A stretch of 64,000 nucleotides of DNA, taken from contig NZ_JBIQWA010000002.1 of assembly GCF_046591575.1 (NCBI RefSeq), positions 372,001 through 436,000 on the forward strand, read 5' to 3'. Within the stretch, counting starts at the first letter, position 1. Each line of letters begins with the position of its first letter. The translations under genes were made by a program, and so were the position numbers. The DNA is from Marivita sp046591575. GTDB lineage: Bacteria > Pseudomonadota > Alphaproteobacteria > Rhodobacterales > Rhodobacteraceae. Under the pieces are notes generated by a model, which saw only the letters and a list, made by a program, of their open reading frames with translations, was not told the DNA's origin and made no database searches. Below, in pieces: positions 25,528-34,207 of the stretch.

Positions 25528-26074
25528 TCCGAACGATCTGGCGGCGTTTCTGGACCTGGGGTGGCAGCGTCTGACGCGGGGGGTTCAGGATCGCCGGGCC
25601 GCAGCGCGCCATCCGGTCTTTGCAACCGTATCGACCAAGGGTCTGCCAGAAGCCCGCACCGTCGTGCTGCGCGCAGCGGATCGGGGTGCTGCGACGGTCG
25701 AAATCCATACCGACAGCGGGTCGGGCAAGATGATCTCCCTAAGGCAGACCCCCGTCGCGCAGCTTCATATCTGGGATGAAAAAGCCAGGCTGCAAATCAG
25801 GTTGTCCACATCCGTAGAAATCAACCAAGGGGCGTCTGTCGCGCAGGACTGGGCGCGTGTGCCCGAAGGGTCGCGCATGGCCTACGGAGCATCGCCAAAA
25901 CCCGGATCACCCATCGCGCGCGCCCATGCCTACACAAAATTATCGCGCGAGTCGGCCTTTGCGGTGCTGATCTGCACGATTCGCGAAATAGAGCTGATGC
26001 AATTGTCCGATCCCCACCGCCGCGCTGTTTTTAAGGCCGAAACGGGCTGGCAGGGCGGATGGATCGTGCCGTAG
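25520..26074 (+). CDS. PPOX-family FMN-binding flavoprotein (Alr4036-like)
   Basis: 184-aa split-barrel protein resembling pyridoxamine 5'-phosphate oxidase: N-terminal ARHPVFATVSTKGLPEARTVVLRAAD (strands 1-2) and HTDSGSGKMISL near residue 65 match the FMN phosphate-binding region. It overlaps the AttH-like gene by 8 bp, so it belongs to that operon. Whether it is a true PNP oxidase is doubtful (shorter than PdxH, which usually is 195-220 aa and ends with a RLxP-type motif not seen here). Confidence 0.82.
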   Translation: MSDPNDLAAFLDLGWQRLTRGVQDRRAAARHPVFATVSTKGLPEARTVVLRAADRGAATVEIHTDSGSGKMISLRQTPVAQLHIWDEKARLQIRLSTSVEINQGASVAQDWARVPEGSRMAYGASPKPGSPIARAHAYTKLSRESAFAVLICTIREIELMQLSDPHRRAVFKAETGWQGGWIVP

Positions 26075-26297
26075 CGTCACCTTCAGACATAAAGCGGCTT
26101 TGGCCCATTCGGATTTTTGGCAATTATCGCCTTGCCTCCAAGCGGGATTTCAGTAATTTGCGCCTCAAGCGACGCTTTTGATACAAAGTTGTCCGGTCGC
26201 GCCCTCATGTGGCAGCAACCGAAATGAATGGGACGGTCGGGGAGAGCCGTCCCATTTCTTTGTAACCAGCCGTTTTGTCCGCAAACTTATCCACACC
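26075..26297 (+). ncRNA. Intergenic region with strong hairpin; possible small RNA or shared terminator
   Basis: No gene is supported in this 223-bp gap between the PPOX gene and the convergent MocA-like gene. It holds a 10-bp stem (26227-26236 with 26247-26256) followed on the plus strand by TTCTTTG, a fair Rho-independent terminator. It sits 150 bp past the PPOX stop, farther than a simple operon terminator usually does, so a short independent transcript is possible. Confidence 0.35.
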
Positions 26298-26903
26298 CTA
26301 CCTGTCCGGGTTTTGTGCGCGCCACGCTGCCCAGGCATCTGGCGTATCAAGGTCGGTGATCGCGACGTCTTTGGGCAAGGCAACGCGGCGCACGCGGTGC
26401 AAGTTGGCCTTCAGAATGGACCTTGCCCCGGTGTCGCCACTCAGCCGCGCAAAGCCCGTGGCAAGCGCTGCCGGAAAGATCACGGGATGGCCCGGCACGC
26501 CTGTTTCGCTTGTGGCTTGCAGGATGGTGTCGCCTTCGGTCGCGCGAAAGGCCCGGATCATCTGCTCCAGATGCTCTTTGCGAATATCCGGCATATCCGC
26601 CGGAAGCACCATCACCCCCATCAGTTCGTCGGGCAGGTAGGGCAAAACCCGCCGCAATGACGCCGACATCCCCGATTGCGCATCCGGAACCTCGACCGGG
26701 GTCGCTGCCAAATCCGCGATTGTGTCGCGCCGCAGGGACGGACCTGACGGCAGCGTTACAAACACCGCGTCCGACACTTGCACGGCGCGCTGTGCTATTC
26801 CGAACAGCAATGGAGACCCATCTACGGGTTCAAGCAGCTTGTCGCGGCCAGCCATGCGACGGCTTGCACCGGCGGCGGGAATGACGATGGCGATTTTGGT
26901 CAT
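26298..26903 (-). CDS. MocA/MobA-like nucleotidyltransferase (NTP_transf_3)
   Basis: 201 aa with the nucleotide-binding start IVIPAAGASRRMAGRDKLL (5-23), VLPADMPDI near residue 100 (metal-binding Asp) and GVPGHPVIFP near 134. This matches molybdenum cofactor cytidylyltransferase MocA, which makes MCD for xanthine dehydrogenase-family enzymes. No xdh or coxG-type gene is adjacent, so the partner enzyme is elsewhere. Confidence 0.86.
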   Translation of the reverse strand: MTKIAIVIPAAGASRRMAGRDKLLEPVDGSPLLFGIAQRAVQVSDAVFVTLPSGPSLRRDTIADLAATPVEVPDAQSGMSASLRRVLPYLPDELMGVMVLPADMPDIRKEHLEQMIRAFRATEGDTILQATSETGVPGHPVIFPAALATGFARLSGDTGARSILKANLHRVRRVALPKDVAITDLDTPDAWAAWRAQNPDR

Positions 26904-26961
26904 AAAAGGCGCGGGTGTGTCCAGTTGGGGCAGCGCGTCTTAGCGCGATCTGCGACTGAAC

Positions 26962-27460
26962 TCAAATGCGCATCAGCGCGCCATCCGGATCACAGAACTG
27001 CGTGGTGATCAGCACAGCGTTCCGCATCTGGCCCAGAATTTCAATCTGGGTGCGCAGCCCATCCTGCACCAGCCCGCGTGGGATCAGCCCCAGTGCGATG
27101 GACGGGTCGGCAGGGTGCGAGTATCCGCCGGAGGTACAAAAGCCGCAGAGCTTCTCGTCATTCCAGATCAGTTTATACCCCTGCACGTCCGCGTCATCCG
27201 CATCTGCGGCAACGACGCCTAAAATCCGCGCGTGGGGTGTGGTCCTCTCGGCCTCGGCGGTCGGATAATCGGGCGAAAACTCGGACAGACCCCCAACCAA
27301 AGAACTTGTCCAGCCGCAGGCTTATCATCGCGGGCATACCAAAAGGGCGCATGCCGTGGTCTTTGCCCGCGTCCCAAAGCGGGTGCCAAAACTGCCGTTG
27401 CGAAATCGGGTCGCAATAGATCTCGTATCCCAAAGCGCCGGTATGGCTGATGCGCTGCGC
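26962..27460 (-). pseudogene. Remnant of a dimethylglycine dehydrogenase-like gene (GcvT C-terminal part)
   Basis: Two minus-strand frames together resemble the C-terminal end of the intact gene at 27609-30023: HTGALGYEIYCDPIS...MISLRLDKFFG in one frame, then LSEFSPDYPTAEAE...CTSGGYSHPADPSIALG...DPDGALMRI in another. One base too many in a run of five G at about 27290-27294 explains the shift (WG-LSEF matches SWGREY of the paralogue). Roughly 30-35 residues are also missing after PTAE compared with the paralogue, and about 650 N-terminal residues are absent. A single sequencing error would not account for all three lesions. Confidence 0.8.
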
Positions 27461-27608
27461 AATGCTCGATGCCATCGCGTTGTTGGCCCAAGCATGTGCG
27501 GGCCGGGTTCTGTGCGTCCTGCCCGAAAACGACACCGGGTGTCGGCACAGGGCAACCTCCGGTGCGCTGCGACGCAAAGGGTGGGGCGGACCCATTGGAG
27601 TGACTCGT

Positions 27609-30023
27609 ATGAAAACCCACGCTCAGGCTGTTGTGATTGGCGGTGGTGTGATTGGATGCTCGATCCTTTACCATCTGACCAAGCTGGGCTGGTGCGATGT
27701 TGTTCTGCTCGAACGGGACGAGCTGACATCGGGGTCAACATGGCACGCGGCGGCCAACATCCACGGGCTGCATGACAGCACCAATATCAGCCGCATCCAG
27801 CACTATACGATGACCCTGTATAAAGAGTTGGAAGCCGAGACCGGGCAATCCTGCGGTGTGTTTCAGCCCGGATCGCTTTATTTGGCGCAAACCGAAGCCC
27901 GAGAGCATCAGTTGCGGCTGCAAGAGGCGAAAGCGCGGCTTTACGGGATGAGCTTTCACGAGGTCAGCCGCGCGGAGGCGGAAGACCTGCACCCGCTGGT
28001 CAATTTCGACGGGGTGCGCTGCATCATGTTCGAACCCGATGGCGGCAATGTCGATCCGTCCGGCGTGACCGCAGCCTATGCGGCAGGCGCGCGGCAGCGC
28101 GGCGCAGAGATCCATCGCTTCACGCCGGTGACCGCGACGGACCAGCAGTCGGACGGCACATGGATCGTGCGCACACCCAAGGGCGACATTCACACGCAAT
28201 GGGTGGTGAACGCCGCCGGGTTGTGGGGGCGCGAGGTGGCGGCTCTGGCCGGGATTACGCTGCCGCTTTTGCCCACCGAACACCAGTATTTCGTGACCGA
28301 CACCATTGCCGAGATTGCCGCCATGGACCGCCGGTTGCCGTCTGTTGCGGATCGCGACGGAGAGTATTACCTGCGCCAAGAGGGTCAGGGCCTGCTGGTC
28401 GGCGCATACGAAAAGGATGTGCGGTTCTGGGCCGAGCACGGCACCCCGCAGGAGTTTGGACACGAATTGTTTGCCGATGATCTGGAACGGATCGAAGACA
28501 ACATGATGCGCGCGATTGACCGGGTGCCTGTTGTGGGCAAGGCCGGAATCAAACGGGTGATCAATGGACCGATGATCTGGTCCCCGGACAGCAACGTGCT
28601 GCTGGGGCCGCTGCCCGGCAAACAGGGCTATTTCTGTTGCAACGGCATCATTCCGGGTTTTTCGCAATCCGGCGGCATGGGCCTGATGGCGGCGCAATGG
28701 ATCATCGACGGAGACATGCAATACGACATGTTCACCTGGGATGTGGCGCGGTTCGGTGATTGGGCGGATGCCGCATTCACCAAGGCGCGGGTCGGCGATC
28801 AATACGCGCACCGGTTCAAAATCCATTTCCCCGGCGAGGAACGCGAGGCTGGCCGACCGCTGACCCTGCGTCCGGCCTACCGGATGCAAAAGGACATGGG
28901 GGCGGTCTTTGGTCTGAGCACCGGATGGGAACATCCGCTTTATTTCTCGAACGACGTAAAGGACAGCGCCGGGTTCACACGTCAGCCGTGGTGGGATGTT
29001 GTTGGACATGAGGCGCGCACCCTGCGCGACAGGGCGGGCATCATCGACATCTCGACCTTTGCCAAGTACCGCGTCACGGGACCGGGGGCCGAGGACTGGC
29101 TGGCGTCGGTCTTTGCAAACAAAATGCCGCGCATAGTCGGGCAGTCCTGTTTGACCCCTCTCATTGGCAAACGCGGCGGGATCGCCGGGGAGGCGACGGT
29201 CACGCGGCTGGCCGATGACACGTTCTGGGTGATCAGTTCCGGCATGGCAGAGCGCTATCAGCAACGGTTCTACGATGCCGTGCCATTGCCCGCAGGCACA
29301 GTGTTCGAAAGCCTGACATCCACATGGTGCGGGTTTAACGTGGCGGGCCCGCACAGCCGTGTGCTGCTGCAGGGGCTGACCGACACATCCCTTGCGACAG
29401 CCGATTGGCCGTTCATGCGGTCCGGACAAATCGAAATCGCCGGGATGGACGTGATGGCCCTGCGGGTGTCGTTTACCGGTGATCTGGGATGGGAATTGCA
29501 TTGCCGCGCCACGGATCAGGTCGCGCTTTATGCCGCGTTGCTGGAAGCGGGGGAAAAGGTCGGTGCCGTACCCGTGGGCAGCCGCGCGCTTATGAGCCTG
29601 CGGTTGGAGAAAGGCTATGGCTCTTGGGGCAGGGAATACAGCCCCGAATACTGGCCGCAGGAATGCGGGCTTGCGCGGTTCTGCCGGTCAGACAAGAAGT
29701 TTCTGAACCGCGATGCCGCGCTGGCCAATATGGAACAGGCACCGCGCGAACGCCTGGTGCTTCTGGCGCTGGACCCTGATGACACAGAGGCGTCCAATGC
29801 GGACGCCACCGGCGGTGAGCCGATATTCAGAAACGGCAGCGGCATCGGCCGCGTGACTTCGGGCGGCTATGGCTACCATGTGGGAATGTCGCTGGCGCTT
29901 GGCTATGTCAAAGACCCGGTCGCAGGAGAGGCGGTTGACGTGATGGTCCTGGGCCGTCCGCACCGTGCCGTGATCCTTGATCAGCCGCCATTTGACCCCG
30001 ATGGCACCAGACTGCGCACCTGA
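27609..30023 (+). CDS. FAD-dependent oxidoreductase, dimethylglycine/sarcosine dehydrogenase type (DAO + GcvT)
   Basis: 804 aa. N-terminal DAO domain with the dinucleotide motif GGGVIGCS (11-18) and TSGSTWHAAANIHG near 41, equivalent to the region of covalent FAD attachment in dimethylglycine dehydrogenase; C-terminal GcvT-like tetrahydrofolate domain (about 420-800, ending with the SLRLEKGYGSWGREYSPEY block). Such enzymes demethylate N-methyl amino acids and pass formaldehyde to THF. The exact substrate (dimethylglycine, sarcosine or a related compound from betaine or choline) is not decided by sequence. The ATG at 27609 follows a weak purine stretch. Confidence 0.88.
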   Translation: MKTHAQAVVIGGGVIGCSILYHLTKLGWCDVVLLERDELTSGSTWHAAANIHGLHDSTNISRIQHYTMTLYKELEAETGQSCGVFQPGSLYLAQTEAREHQLRLQEAKARLYGMSFHEVSRAEAEDLHPLVNFDGVRCIMFEPDGGNVDPSGVTAAYAAGARQRGAEIHRFTPVTATDQQSDGTWIVRTPKGDIHTQWVVNAAGLWGREVAALAGITLPLLPTEHQYFVTDTIAEIAAMDRRLPSVADRDGEYYLRQEGQGLLVGAYEKDVRFWAEHGTPQEFGHELFADDLERIEDNMMRAIDRVPVVGKAGIKRVINGPMIWSPDSNVLLGPLPGKQGYFCCNGIIPGFSQSGGMGLMAAQWIIDGDMQYDMFTWDVARFGDWADAAFTKARVGDQYAHRFKIHFPGEEREAGRPLTLRPAYRMQKDMGAVFGLSTGWEHPLYFSNDVKDSAGFTRQPWWDVVGHEARTLRDRAGIIDISTFAKYRVTGPGAEDWLASVFANKMPRIVGQSCLTPLIGKRGGIAGEATVTRLADDTFWVISSGMAERYQQRFYDAVPLPAGTVFESLTSTWCGFNVAGPHSRVLLQGLTDTSLATADWPFMRSGQIEIAGMDVMALRVSFTGDLGWELHCRATDQVALYAALLEAGEKVGAVPVGSRALMSLRLEKGYGSWGREYSPEYWPQECGLARFCRSDKKFLNRDAALANMEQAPRERLVLLALDPDDTEASNADATGGEPIFRNGSGIGRVTSGGYGYHVGMSLALGYVKDPVAGEAVDVMVLGRPHRAVILDQPPFDPDGTRLRT

Positions 30024-30052
30024 TGTTCTTCTTTTTCCAAATATGCCGGGGT

Positions 30053-30069
30053 CCGGGGCAGCGCCCCGG
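30053..30069. terminator. GC-rich hairpin between convergent genes (element copy 1)
   Basis: A perfect 7-bp stem CCGGGGC/GCCCCGG with loop AGC, 30 bp after the dehydrogenase stop and just before the convergent CNNM/CBS gene stop. It is preceded by AAATATGCCGGGGTC, similar to the sequence in front of the hairpin at 39400, which has the same AGC loop. Confidence 0.55.
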
Positions 30070-30071
30070 CG

Positions 30072-31388
30072 TTACTCGGGTGCAAGTGGTCTGATCTTGA
30101 GTGCCGTAATGCGGTTGTTGTCGCGCTGGGCGACCTCAAATCGGAAGCCGTGGAAGCTGAAGCATTGGCCAATGGTCGGGATCATCTGGGCTTCGTGGAT
30201 CACCAGACCGGCCACTGTGTTGGCTTCGTCATCGGGCAGGGACCAATCCAGCGCGCGATTAAGGTCGCGGATCGTCATCGCCCCCTCAATCCAGTAATTG
30301 CCGTCCTCCGCCCGCTTGACGTTGTTTTCGTCATCTGGGTCAAACTCGTCCGTGATTTCGCCGACGATTTCCTCAAGAATGTCTTCCAGTGTGATCAAAC
30401 CCTGAAGCGCGCCGTATTCGTCGACCACCAGCGCAAAATGCGTGTGACGGCGCAGGAACTGGCGCATCTGATCGTCCAGAGACGTGCTTTCGGGAATGAA
30501 ATAGGGTTTCATCGAAACGTCTGAAAAATTGAAATCTTTCAGCGCCTCCATGGGCTTTTCGCTTTCCTGCAGGAACCGGTACATGGCGCGGAACAGGTCT
30601 TTGGCATGCACAACACCAATGATGTTTTCGGGATCGTCCCGGAACACCGGAAGCCGTGTGTGGCTGGATGCCAGACATTGTTGCAGAATATCCTGAGGAG
30701 CCTTGTCCGCGTCGATCATTTCAATCTTCGAACGATGCAGCATGATTTCTTCGACGGTGCGATCACTCAGATCAAGCGCGCCCAGAATCCGGTCCCGGTC
30801 TTCCTTTTCAACCACACCTTCGGAATGGCCAAGCTGCAGCGCACCTGCGATTTCTTCGCGCACGGCAAGAATATGGCTGTCCGGATCAGTTTTGACACCG
30901 AACACCCGAAGCACACCGCGCACTAGAACCCGGACTGCGGCCACAACCGGCGAAAACACCCGGATCACCAAGGCAATCACCGGCGACACGCGGCTCGCGG
31001 CCGTTTCGGCATTGGTGATGGCATAGGTTTTGGGCAGCACTTCGGCAAAGATCAGAACCAGCAGCGTCATCACAAGCGTCGCCAATGCCACACCGGATTC
31101 CCCGAACTGGCGCGTGAACAACGCGGTCGCCAGCGACGTGGCGAGAATGTTAACCAGGTTGTTGCCCAGCAGCACGGACCCGATCAGGCGTTCATTGTCT
31201 TCGGTGATGTTCAAGGCGCGCTCTGCGCCTTTGGAGCCCTTGTCAGACATCGACCGCAGTTTGCCGCGCGATGCGGCGGTCAAGGCGGTTTCAGAGCCAC
31301 TGAAAAAGGCGGATAGCACCAAAAGCCCGACAATTGCGGAGGCGGTGATCCAGAAAGCGGCATCTGCCGCGGTCGTTGCGGGTTCCAT
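30072..31388 (-). CDS. CNNM/CorC-type hemolysin-family membrane protein
   Basis: 438 aa from the ATG at 31388 (a TTG three codons upstream is also in frame). N-terminal CNNM domain with a small-residue-rich start (FFSGSETALTAASR, about 31-44) and three or four helices to about 170; two CBS domains (about 210-330, including VVDEYGALQGLITLEDILEEIVGEI); a C-terminal CorC/HlyC domain (about 355-430). Family members are linked to Mg2+ (or Co2+) export and resistance; substrate is inferred. Followed by xerD on the same strand after 60 bp. Confidence 0.9.
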   Translation of the reverse strand: MEPATTAADAAFWITASAIVGLLVLSAFFSGSETALTAASRGKLRSMSDKGSKGAERALNITEDNERLIGSVLLGNNLVNILATSLATALFTRQFGESGVALATLVMTLLVLIFAEVLPKTYAITNAETAASRVSPVIALVIRVFSPVVAAVRVLVRGVLRVFGVKTDPDSHILAVREEIAGALQLGHSEGVVEKEDRDRILGALDLSDRTVEEIMLHRSKIEMIDADKAPQDILQQCLASSHTRLPVFRDDPENIIGVVHAKDLFRAMYRFLQESEKPMEALKDFNFSDVSMKPYFIPESTSLDDQMRQFLRRHTHFALVVDEYGALQGLITLEDILEEIVGEITDEFDPDDENNVKRAEDGNYWIEGAMTIRDLNRALDWSLPDDEANTVAGLVIHEAQMIPTIGQCFSFHGFRFEVAQRDNNRITALKIRPLAPE

Positions 31389-31456
31389 TGGGTCCAACGT
31401 GTTGAAAGCTTTACAGGGTTATGGGGATGCAGGGCGATACGTTCAAGGGCAAGCGC

Positions 31457-32383
31457 CTAGTCCCGGGCCAACGGGTGGTGATCCAGCACCAATTCCTTGA
31501 GCCGTTCTTCCAGAACATGGGTGTATATTTCAGTGGTCGACACGTCGGCATGGCCCAGAAAGGTCTGGATCGCGCGCAAATCCGCCCCGTTGGCCAGAAG
31601 ATGCGTGGCAAACGCATGGCGCAACGTGTGCGGCGTGACCTTGCCCGGCGAGACGCCGCCCTTGACGGCCAGTTCTTTGATCAGAACGTAAAAAGCATGC
31701 CGGGTCAGATGCCCGGACTTGGCACGAGACGGAAACAGAAACGCTGAGGCGGGCTTGCCGTTTTGGCGGGCGGTATCCTCCATGCGTTCCCGCGTCGCCA
31801 GCCAGTCGCGCAGCGCGGTGCGCGCCGGTGGGGACAGCGGCACCATCCGTTCCTTGCCGCCTTTGCCCCTGATCAACAGCATCCGTGGATCGCCCTTAGC
31901 CGATGTCAGCGGCAAGGACACCAGTTCGCTGACGCGCATGCCGGTTGCATAGAGCAATTGCATCAAACAGATGTTGCGTTGTTTGTCAGCGTCGGTGCGG
32001 CCATAGCCGGAGGCTGCGTCGAGCAATTGGTCAACCTCTTGTGTTGACAGGGTTTTCGGAAGCCGTTTGTCGCGCCCTGGTCCGCTGATTTGAACCGCTG
32101 GATTGTCGTCGCGAAACCCTTCCTCAAAGCAGAAACGATACAGTTGCTTGATCGCCGACAACCGACGCGCCCGCGTGGATTTTGCCAAACCCTGCGCGTC
32201 GCAATAAACAAGATAGGATTCCACATCCGGTTTTCGCGCATCCGACAGCGACAGATCTTCGCGTGTCAGCCAATCGGTGAAATCGGACAAATCGCGCGCA
32301 TAGGCCAGTTGCGTGTTGGTTGCTGCTCCGCGTTCAGCGGCCTGTGCATCAAGAAATGCTGCAATCCAGTGGATGTCACTCAT
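31457..32383 (-). CDS. xerD: Site-specific tyrosine recombinase XerD
   Basis: 308-aa recombinase that with XerC resolves chromosome dimers at dif under FtsK control. Catalytic residues are Arg150 (GMRVSEL), Lys174 (GKGGKER), His252-x-x-Arg255 (HTLRHAFATHL), His278 and Tyr287 (TTEIYTHV). It overlaps the start of the preceding gene's end by 4 bp (32380-32383). Housekeeping type: no integrase-like context or attachment duplication is seen. Confidence 0.94.
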   Translation of the reverse strand: MSDIHWIAAFLDAQAAERGAATNTQLAYARDLSDFTDWLTREDLSLSDARKPDVESYLVYCDAQGLAKSTRARRLSAIKQLYRFCFEEGFRDDNPAVQISGPGRDKRLPKTLSTQEVDQLLDAASGYGRTDADKQRNICLMQLLYATGMRVSELVSLPLTSAKGDPRMLLIRGKGGKERMVPLSPPARTALRDWLATRERMEDTARQNGKPASAFLFPSRAKSGHLTRHAFYVLIKELAVKGGVSPGKVTPHTLRHAFATHLLANGADLRAIQTFLGHADVSTTEIYTHVLEERLKELVLDHHPLARD

Positions 32384-33936
32384 CTGCGCGCCCCTTCCAT
32401 GTCAAGGATGGCCAGCTGCAACGCGGCCCGGCGGGCGGTGTCTTCCAATCCAAACGCGCGCAGGGTCTGCAATGCCTCGGTCAATTCGGCGGGGCGGCCT
32501 TCGGCACCGGTCTCGAACCGCAGCAATGTAGCGAGCAACGCCTCGCCCAGCCGGTTTTGCGCCGCCATCGCCGCAAGATCTTCGGGGGCGTCAGGGGGTG
32601 TTGACCATGCCGCGTTCAAGGCAGCGGCATGCGGCACATCCAAACGCCGCGCGGCCGATGTATCGCCCTGTGCAAGCTTGGCCAGAAAAGCAAGATCGGG
32701 ATCGTCGCTGGTCCGAAGCGTTTGCGCTACGGTTTCGTAATTGTCTGACAAAAGGCCCGCAAACCCGGCAATCCTTTCGGCGCGCGGGTTTAAGGGCAGC
32801 CCCTGCAAGCGCGATGCAAACAGGTTCGAAAACGGCACGAGCAGCCCAGCCGTCCGCATCTGAGGCCAGACCTTTTCCAAGGAAGATGCAATCGCGCCGG
32901 GATCACGGGTGTTCAGCGCTGTTTCAAACCGCTGAAGCGCTTCGACACGGTCCCAGATCCCGCCAGACGCGGCGCGCAATTGTTCGGTATAGACCCCAAG
33001 AAGCTGGTTGCCATCAATCGCACCCGCCCGCGCCAGCCGTTCCGCCGCCTGCAATTGGGCGCGCCAGCCGGAATCACCGCTCAGTTCAACAACCGCAAAG
33101 GGCAGGGGCAAAGGTGTGGTTGGCAAGGCTTCTCCGATGGCTTCGAACAACCGGAACTGAAGCGGGGTCGGACGCACCGGAGGGCGCAGGGGTTGGGTGT
33201 TTTCGGCATATTCAGGATCAAGAAACCGCAGCAAAAGCTCTGTATCCAGCTTGGACAATTGTCCAAGCGCGCTGCCGGTCTGATAGACAGTCATTGCCAG
33301 CGGAAAATCACCGTCACGCGTGGCGCACCAGATCCGGGTCGGCAGATCGTTGCTCAGCCCCGGTTGTTCCGTCAAAAGCTGACACAGGGCCGCGTCAGAG
33401 CCGGTGATCAGAGCCAGATCAAACGCCTGATCGAACAGCGTCGGGGTCAGCGTCCCAACACGCTCGGCCAGGGCTTCGGCCGGGGCCACCAGACCGTGAT
33501 TATAGAGCGTCTCAAGCCGCGCCTCCAACAATGCAGCGCCATCGCTGCCGTTGGGCGGAGCGGCTTCGGCCAAAAGCAGGGTATGCATCAGAGAATCCAG
33601 CGCCGGAACCGACGGTTTGCGGCGATGCAGCCGGTCCAGCGCCGCCACGAGATCGGCTTCTGTGCTGCCTTGCCACAAAGTCGCGGGCAGCCCTGTCATC
33701 GTGCTGGGCAACAAACCCACGCCACCGATTGACGGCGTGTCCAGCGGTTGCACCTCTACATCCGGGACAGAGGCGCTTTCGGCGACGGGGTTTTCATTCA
33801 ACGGCGGCGGGATCGCCACCACCGGTGCCACATCGCGTTGCACGGCAAGCCAGTCAATCGCCGATAAAGGCGTGTCCTGCGCACCCACGTGACCGGCGCT
33901 CAGACACAACAGAATGATAGCAGTCCTAATTCGCAT
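32380..33936 (-). CDS. Uncharacterised exported protein with helical-repeat body (518 aa)
   Basis: Signal peptide at residues 1-19 (MRIRTAIILLCLSAGHVGA), a Pro-rich linker (40-75), then roughly 420 residues that are strongly helical with repeated A/L-rich segments, as in TPR- or solenoid-type scaffolds; no catalytic motif seen. The stop overlaps the xerD start and its start overlaps the end of a 49-aa membrane peptide gene by 11 bp, so all three are translated as a unit. I recall such a gene as conserved next to xerD in Rhodobacterales, but could not check it. Probably periplasmic. Confidence 0.75.
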   Translation of the reverse strand: MRIRTAIILLCLSAGHVGAQDTPLSAIDWLAVQRDVAPVVAIPPPLNENPVAESASVPDVEVQPLDTPSIGGVGLLPSTMTGLPATLWQGSTEADLVAALDRLHRRKPSVPALDSLMHTLLLAEAAPPNGSDGAALLEARLETLYNHGLVAPAEALAERVGTLTPTLFDQAFDLALITGSDAALCQLLTEQPGLSNDLPTRIWCATRDGDFPLAMTVYQTGSALGQLSKLDTELLLRFLDPEYAENTQPLRPPVRPTPLQFRLFEAIGEALPTTPLPLPFAVVELSGDSGWRAQLQAAERLARAGAIDGNQLLGVYTEQLRAASGGIWDRVEALQRFETALNTRDPGAIASSLEKVWPQMRTAGLLVPFSNLFASRLQGLPLNPRAERIAGFAGLLSDNYETVAQTLRTSDDPDLAFLAKLAQGDTSAARRLDVPHAAALNAAWSTPPDAPEDLAAMAAQNRLGEALLATLLRFETGAEGRPAELTEALQTLRAFGLEDTARRAALQLAILDMEGARR

Positions 33937-34075
33937 CCAATGTCACAGGTTTTCGAATCTCAGTCTGCGGCGGTGAAAAATCCGCCCCAAAATACGGCCC
34001 CACATAGGCATACGCCACGAGCGCCAATCCGCCAATGATCAACAGATAGATCAGCCATTTAATTACGCGCCCCAT
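33926..34075 (-). CDS. Small membrane peptide (49 aa), first gene of the xerD unit
   Basis: ATG at 34075 to TAG at 33926. It begins MGRVIKWLIYLLIIGGLALV, one transmembrane helix (about 5-24), followed by a short periplasmic-like tail (AYVGPYFGADFSPPQ, ending LDAN). It overlaps the 518-aa exported protein gene by 11 bp, which supports translation. Divergent from aroK. The positive-inside start suggests N-in topology. No family assigned. Confidence 0.72.
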   Translation of the reverse strand: MGRVIKWLIYLLIIGGLALVAYAYVGPYFGADFSPPQTEIRKPVTLDAN

Positions 34076-34207
34076 GGACACCCTCACCCTGCCTCGTTGA
34101 TTTTTTGCAACTTATAACTGGCCTTTTGCCCCAGATCACGTCATTCAGCCAGCATTATCAGAAAAGTGGCGGCAGATGGCCGAGATACAAGGGTTTCAAT
34201 CCGGGCG

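Noticed and set aside
27735..29501. Minus-strand 588-aa ORF inside the DMGDH-type gene
   Set aside because: Composition is that of an antisense shadow (Arg/His/Pro-rich) and the opposite strand has clear DAO and GcvT motifs.
31457..32383. Tyrosine recombinase as sign of an integrated element
   Set aside because: It has the XerD pattern and lies in a housekeeping unit; no direct repeats or phage genes flank it. The tRNA-Leu gene at 18174 also has no integrase or duplicated 3' end nearby.
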